The translations under genes were made by a program, and so were the position numbers. Positions 55,386 through 56,121 of a stretch of DNA of 56,121 nt are shown piece after piece; the first letter of the stretch is position 1, and each line of letters starts with the position of its first letter. The notes beneath the pieces are model-generated. The model did not search any database. It saw only the letters and a list, made by a program, of their open reading frames with translations, and had not been told where the DNA came from. The DNA is from an uncultured Oscillospiraceae bacterium. Its GTDB lineage: Bacteria; Bacillota; Clostridia; Oscillospirales; Oscillospiraceae. The DNA is taken from NCBI GenBank assembly GCA_934553255.1, contig CAKTEZ010000007.1, forward strand, positions 1-56,121. Reading direction: 5' to 3'.

Positions 55386-56067
55386 GGTTCATCTTCCTTT
55401 CTGCCAGAGCGATGAGGCGTCCGCTCGTGAAGGTCAGCGCAAAATAGCACAGCGCCGCGATGGCGAGGCTGGGAAGGCTCTTGAAGGTCAGGGCGATGAC
55501 ATCGTTCGTGCGGAACATCAGGTCGGCAATGCCGATGATGGAAACGATGGACGATTCCTTGATGACGGAAACGAACTCGTTGCCGAGCGCGGGGAGGATG
55601 TTCCTGATCGCCTGCGGCAGCACGACAAGGCGCATGGCCTGGCTGTGGCTGAAGCCGACGCTCCGCGCGGCCTCCATCTGCCCGTAGTCCACAGCCTGCA
55701 CGCCGGAACGGATGATCTCGGCGACATAGGCGCAGCTGTTGAGACTCATCGCCACAATGCCTGCGGCAAAACGCTGAAAATTCGGGATCCACGAAATGTC
55801 GGGGATCGTGATGCCGATCATCGGCAGGGCGTAGAAAATGAACATGAGCTGTACCATCAGGGGCGTTCCGCGGACGAACTCGACATAGGCCACGCCGAAC
55901 CAATGGAGCGGCAGGATGCGGCTCATACGCATACCCGCCATGAGTGTGCCGAAGATCGTGCCGAGCAGCACGGAAAAGGCGGCGATGATGAGCGTGTTGA
56001 CAACGCCATCTTCAAAGAAGGTGTGGTAACGGACGATGAGCTTGCCGATCGTCTGAATAAATTCCAT
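55375..56067 (-). CDS. Amino-acid ABC transporter permease
   Basis: A 230-residue His/Glu/Gln/Arg/opine-type permease with five helices. The conserved loop ([17 protein letters not shown]) that docks the ATPase is present, as are the N-terminal ENTL-like helix region and the [11 protein letters not shown] motif. GGAGG precedes the ATG. The periplasmic-type binding protein gene presumably lies beyond the window's end, past the hairpin at 56091-56120. Confidence 0.93.
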   Translation of the reverse strand: MEFIQTIGKLIVRYHTFFEDGVVNTLIIAAFSVLLGTIFGTLMAGMRMSRILPLHWFGVAYVEFVRGTPLMVQLMFIFYALPMIGITIPDISWIPNFQRFAAGIVAMSLNSCAYVAEIIRSGVQAVDYGQMEAARSVGFSHSQAMRLVVLPQAIRNILPALGNEFVSVIKESSIVSIIGIADLMFRTNDVIALTFKSLPSLAIAALCYFALTFTSGRLIALAERKMNHGK

Positions 56068-56090
56068 GGGGACTCCTCCTCAGTACACAG

Positions 56091-56120
56091 CGGGCTTCGC
56101 CGCCGAAACGGCGAAGCCCG
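56091..56120 (-). other. Hairpin upstream of the permease gene
   Basis: A 12-bp perfect stem CGGGCTTCGCCG/CGGCGAAGCCCG with a 6-base loop and no U tract before the permease RBS. In ABC operons such a stem often sits between the binding-protein and permease genes, stabilising the upstream message; the upstream gene is out of the window. Confidence 0.5.
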
Positions 56121-56121
56121 T

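Overview
The window comes from a GC-rich, spore-forming Firmicute, most likely an Oscillospiraceae/Ruminococcaceae-type anaerobe. This is inferred from anaerobic ribonucleotide reductase with NrdR-like sites, SpoIIE, S-layer-homology (SLH) surface proteins, an ECF vitamin transporter, AGGAGG-type ribosome binding sites, TTG/GTG starts and sigma-A-like promoters. No 16S or 23S rRNA is present, so the taxon cannot be fixed.

Layout. 1-470: the end of tRNA-Glu, tRNA-Lys and a 5S rRNA with its own promoter and terminator. 503-5201 (minus): a nucleotide-pool cluster, nrdD, a membrane acyltransferase, nrdG, dut and an SDR dehydrogenase; two NrdR-like boxes flank the nrdD promoter. 5558-9498: a membrane protein, pta (followed by a 31-bp perfect hairpin) and an M23/G5/LysM cell-wall hydrolase. 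9729-17964: the classical rimP-nusA-ylxR-ylxQ-infB-rbfA-nrnA-truB-ribF operon, with an extra 26-codon membrane micro-ORF after nusA. 18092-28681: spoIIE, a DUF308 protein, an HxlR/TetR regulator pair, htpG, a beta-solenoid lipoprotein and an SLH protein.

28879-34832 (minus): a feoAB ferrous-iron locus in which feoB is split by a 3.6-kb element. The element carries a large serine recombinase, a small upstream ORF and two tandem MgtC/SapB genes. It is bounded by a 7-bp direct repeat (CACATCG) and 12-bp imperfect inverted repeats. Precise removal would rejoin feoB in frame. 34958-44783: an XRE regulator, a PlsC-like acyltransferase with a zinc ribbon, an ECF S component, a MocR regulator lacking the usual PLP lysine, a ribbon-helix-helix protein with clpB, a nitroreductase and an NhaC antiporter.

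46088-54512 is the most striking region. A cobalamin riboswitch with an intrinsic terminator precedes four genes: a 1404-residue SLH-anchored protein combining an alpha/alpha-toroid-like domain with a DUF4430 domain (the two-domain plan of animal intrinsic factor and transcobalamin), a DUF4430 lipoprotein, an EcfT protein, and a single polypeptide fusing two ECF ATPases to a membrane S component. The inferred function is capture of cobalamin or a related corrinoid at the surface, hand-over through the lipoprotein, and ECF import, shut off when B12 is plentiful. The window ends in an amino-acid ABC transporter (minus).
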